Shown here: positions 61,892 through 64,000 of the stretch, one piece after another
Layout: every line of letters starts with the position of its first letter
How positions within the stretch are numbered: position 1 is the stretch's first letter
Assembly (NCBI RefSeq): GCF_003862495.1
Contig: NZ_RRCH01000014.1
Location: 186,001-250,000, forward strand
Direction of reading: 5' to 3'
DNA from: Halocatena pleomorpha
GTDB lineage: Archaea > Halobacteriota > Halobacteria > Halobacteriales > Haloarculaceae
DNA length: 64,000 bases
The notes under the pieces: model-generated
What the model was told of the DNA's origin: nothing
Database searches by the model: none
The model's input: only the letters and a program-made list of their open reading frames with translations
Translations under genes and position numbers: made by a program

Positions 61892-63391
61892 TCACAAACT
61901 GAATATAAGAGATAGCCTTCATAGGTATACTGGTTTCAAATACATACAACGGATAGTTAGTCATACTAGTTTTATTATAATATTTGTTCGGTGCCGTTGC
62001 CTGTTCAGCAATGAATCATTTAAAACCATCAAAAGTAATTTCATACCAGAGACTGAGTGCTGCTTCTATGGTCATGAGCAATGGTCAATCAAGCGTTCGA
62101 GATGGGTCGAACAGCTTCTACACTACCATGACACACAACACCTGTGTTGGTCTACTCGTCAATAGGCGTCTTCTAGTTCTACGATAGGCACCGTCAACTG
62201 CGAGTGAAATAATTGACCGATTAGACTGCGATAGCGAGTAGGTACAATTGGTGGATCAACCGCAAAATCGCTGAGACAATGCTACAGTAGTCGTACTAAC
62301 ATGAATTCGTATTTTTGAGATTTCATGAGCTGCAGTGGTAGTGTAATATCTGCTCTTCTGCTCTAGAATTACAAGAGTACTGCTGTAATGACGGTCTCTC
62401 TGTGTGATGACTGGCAGAAATTGCCCTCCTCTCTGAATTAATTATTTTATTAACTATGTATTCAGATAATAATTGTTGGGGAATAGCGTATGATTCTCAA
62501 AAATAGAACGGTTCATATCAGTACTCAAATAATAATTACGAAGTAATTTCTAAAATCGAATGAACTCAGATCTGCTAAGCACGTAGTATCAATATTATAC
62601 GGTTCTTTGAGTCCAGTGCGACGCGGTCTGTTGCCCCCACGGATCCAAGATCGGTTGTATTTTCGCTTTCGATCGCTCAAGAGAATCAGTTCTGTTAATG
62701 AGTTGTTCGTCAGCTTCCTCTTTCCACGCTACGCTCATCGTGAGTACTTCCGCTTCGGCCTCTGCGATGAGTATTGACCTTCGTATCGGACTTTTAGCTC
62801 ACCGAGATAAATACGGTTTTCTCATCCAGAACAATCATAGTTATGAGAAAACGAGTAGTATTCGACTACCGTCTAGGTCATCCGTTCTGGATAGTAACTA
62901 TCAATGTATGATTTGTATTGTATTATATCGTATCAAGATACCGGATTGCTATTCGACACTGCTTATTCTATAATAGAGAATAATGATTCAATAGAAGGAA
63001 TAACTTCATACTTCAATTATATCCTTTCTACTGTCTCAACTTCGGTGTTCATCCGGCGACCGTTCCTAAAGAAACTGGTGGCTAACAGTTACGTTACTGA
63101 TAGTTCTTTGACACATTACCACTCCAACATTCCTGTTGTGGGTAACTCAAGCTTTGCTTCCGCCGATTGCTCACTGATCGTAGTGCTACTACAACTGTGC
63201 ACGCGTCGCCGTTTCCGAGAACCGTTGGAGACGTTCATGTTCAAACACCGCCTTCGATAGGTTGAGATGCTCCTGTTTTCACCGATACGATGCGAGTTTC
63301 ACTATCGAGGGACGTACCGATGGCCGACAAGCGACCAACTGTCCATGAGTGCTTCCTTGATGGTGTGCGAGTTTAGGATCGCAGTGTTCGT
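61892..63391. other. Gene-poor AT-rich stretch
   Basis: About 1.5 kb without an accepted gene apart from one weak frame. Short frames (62595-62738 and part of 63160-63270 on the minus strand) look like gene remnants. It could be the decayed end of a former mobile or plasmid segment. Confidence 0.4.
62595..62738 (-). CDS. Weak 47-residue frame, possible remnant
   Basis: ATG start followed by SVAWKEEADEQLINRTDSL, then RSKAKIQPILDPWGQQ and a stop 13 codons later. Composition is protein-like and charged, but no motif or family was recognised and no promoter stands out. It could be the C-terminal scrap of a larger lost gene, as the frame remains open for 20 codons upstream of the ATG. Confidence 0.25.
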   Translation of the reverse strand: MSVAWKEEADEQLINRTDSLERSKAKIQPILDPWGQQTASHWTQRTV

Positions 63392-63640
63392 TCAATCGGT
63401 TCCAGAGCGTTCAATCCGCCACTGATGCAGCGTCTCGGTACTGTATTTGAGCGCTAGAAGTGCAGTGTAGCCGATGCTACAGATAATCACCGCGACCATC
63501 GCATAGAGTATCAGAAAGCCGGCGACCGTGTTCAACCCTGCTGCTGCTGCGGTTACAGACAGTCCTCCCAACCCTGCTGCTGCCGGCACGAGAGCCAGTA
63601 AGTACGGGTGTTCGAACCGTTTCATGTACAGATCTAACAT
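63392..63640 (-). CDS. Small membrane protein
   Basis: 82 residues with two clear membrane helices (PYLLALVPAAAGLGGLSVTA and VAGFLILYAMVAVIICSIGY) and a short charged cytoplasmic end (ETLHQWRIERSGTD). No family recognised. Start at MLDLYMKRF; MKRFEHPYL five codons on is an alternative. Divergent from the next small membrane gene. Confidence 0.55.
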   Translation of the reverse strand: MLDLYMKRFEHPYLLALVPAAAGLGGLSVTAAAAGLNTVAGFLILYAMVAVIICSIGYTALLALKYSTETLHQWRIERSGTD

Positions 63641-63763
63641 ATTCCACAAATACACGTCTATCGATATCAATTATGTGGTTTTGTAAAATGATCACACATC
63701 TACTCCGTATCGTGGCGTAACCAATCGCTGTCTTTATTGATTCCAACATGGTATTCGCCGTCA

Positions 63764-63973
63764 ATGCCCCAGCGCCCATCGAGTTTCAGTCACCAACTCT
63801 GGCTATCGATCTTTGCAGTCAGCGTTACAATGTTACTGTTACTGGGTTGGTCATTCATTTATCTTGAACCGGGAACGCCTTCGTACGTGATCGGACAAGT
63901 AAGCGCAGCTGTAATCGTTGTCGTCATTGCTGGAACGTTGCTGGTACTGTCTTCCGGTTGGGAGCCATTTTAG
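63764..63973 (+). CDS. Small two-helix membrane protein
   Basis: 69 residues starting MPQRPSSFSHQLWLSIF, with two membrane helices (VSVTMLLLLGWSFIYL and VIGQVSAAVIVVVIAGTLLVL) and ending SSGWEPF. Unrecognised. The product may pair with the small membrane protein on the opposite strand. It ends 27 bases before the right edge of the window. Confidence 0.5.
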   Translation: MPQRPSSFSHQLWLSIFAVSVTMLLLLGWSFIYLEPGTPSYVIGQVSAAVIVVVIAGTLLVLSSGWEPF

Positions 63974-64000
63974 ATCCGGATACACTAGGGGAGTTAGTCA

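Noticed and set aside
1-64000. tRNA, rRNA or intact transposase genes
   Set aside because: No cloverleaf with GGTTCRA-type arm, no ribosomal RNA segment and no transposase with a DDE or tyrosine site was recognised.

Overview
The window reads as haloarchaeal (class Halobacteria) DNA. Proteins are strongly acidic and short leaderless transcripts with TATA boxes about 25 bases before the start codon are common. Tat signal peptides precede secreted enzymes, and there is a haloarchaeal gas-vesicle cluster, an archaeal Orc1/Cdc6 gene and many Halobacteria-restricted families (DUF892, DUF5789, DUF5305, bacterio-opsin-activator HTH). Genus cannot be fixed from sequence alone. Presence of an initiator gene with its own repeat array means this is either a chromosome with several origins or a large secondary replicon.

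Layout. 0.1-6 kb: beta-CASP-like metallo-hydrolase, Mrr-type nuclease with zinc ribbon and membrane anchor, Tat-exported GH13 amylase, split lipoate-protein ligase, and a 33-residue zinc finger. 6-14 kb: solitary type IIG restriction-modification enzyme, PadR regulator with a palindrome, deaminase, SRPBCC protein, membrane-anchored HNH nuclease. 14-19 kb: DUF892, formaldehyde dehydrogenase-like ADH, Bat-type HTH, a zinc-finger/ribbon-helix-helix-like protein, HD phosphohydrolase. 19-26 kb: exported GH95 fucosidase with a convergent enolase-superfamily dehydratase, RlaP-type nucleotidyltransferase, MscS channel.

26-28.6 kb is a replication-origin region: orc1/cdc6 flanked on both sides by copies of a 20-bp origin-box-like repeat. 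Each flank has two copies in one orientation facing two in the other, and the right flank encloses very AT-rich DNA. 28.8-33.4 kb is a SipW-type signal peptidase cluster with two short secreted DUF1102-like proteins, an HTH membrane regulator, a DUF5305 protein and a tiny membrane peptide. It resembles a TasA-like fibre system. 33.6-35.7 kb is the biotin importer bioY-bioM-bioN.

35.8-47 kb holds small haloarchaeal proteins, a tandem DUF892 protein, a lipoprotein, a phosphatase-fold protein, a luciferase-like oxidoreductase, SDRs, a polysaccharide deacetylase and an asparaginase. 47-53 kb is the gas-vesicle cluster: gvpA-gvpO rightward and gvpF-G-H-x-y-z-J-K-L-M leftward, where x, y and z are three unfamiliar genes tightly coupled into the operon. 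C, N, D and E are absent. 53-64 kb holds quinone reductase, SDR, an ABC-2 exporter under a divergent TetR with a perfect 18-bp operator, HAD phosphatase, a decayed SDR pseudogene, an amino-acid permease-UspA fusion, a gene-poor 1.5-kb stretch and two small membrane proteins. No rRNA, tRNA, CRISPR array or intact insertion sequence was recognised.
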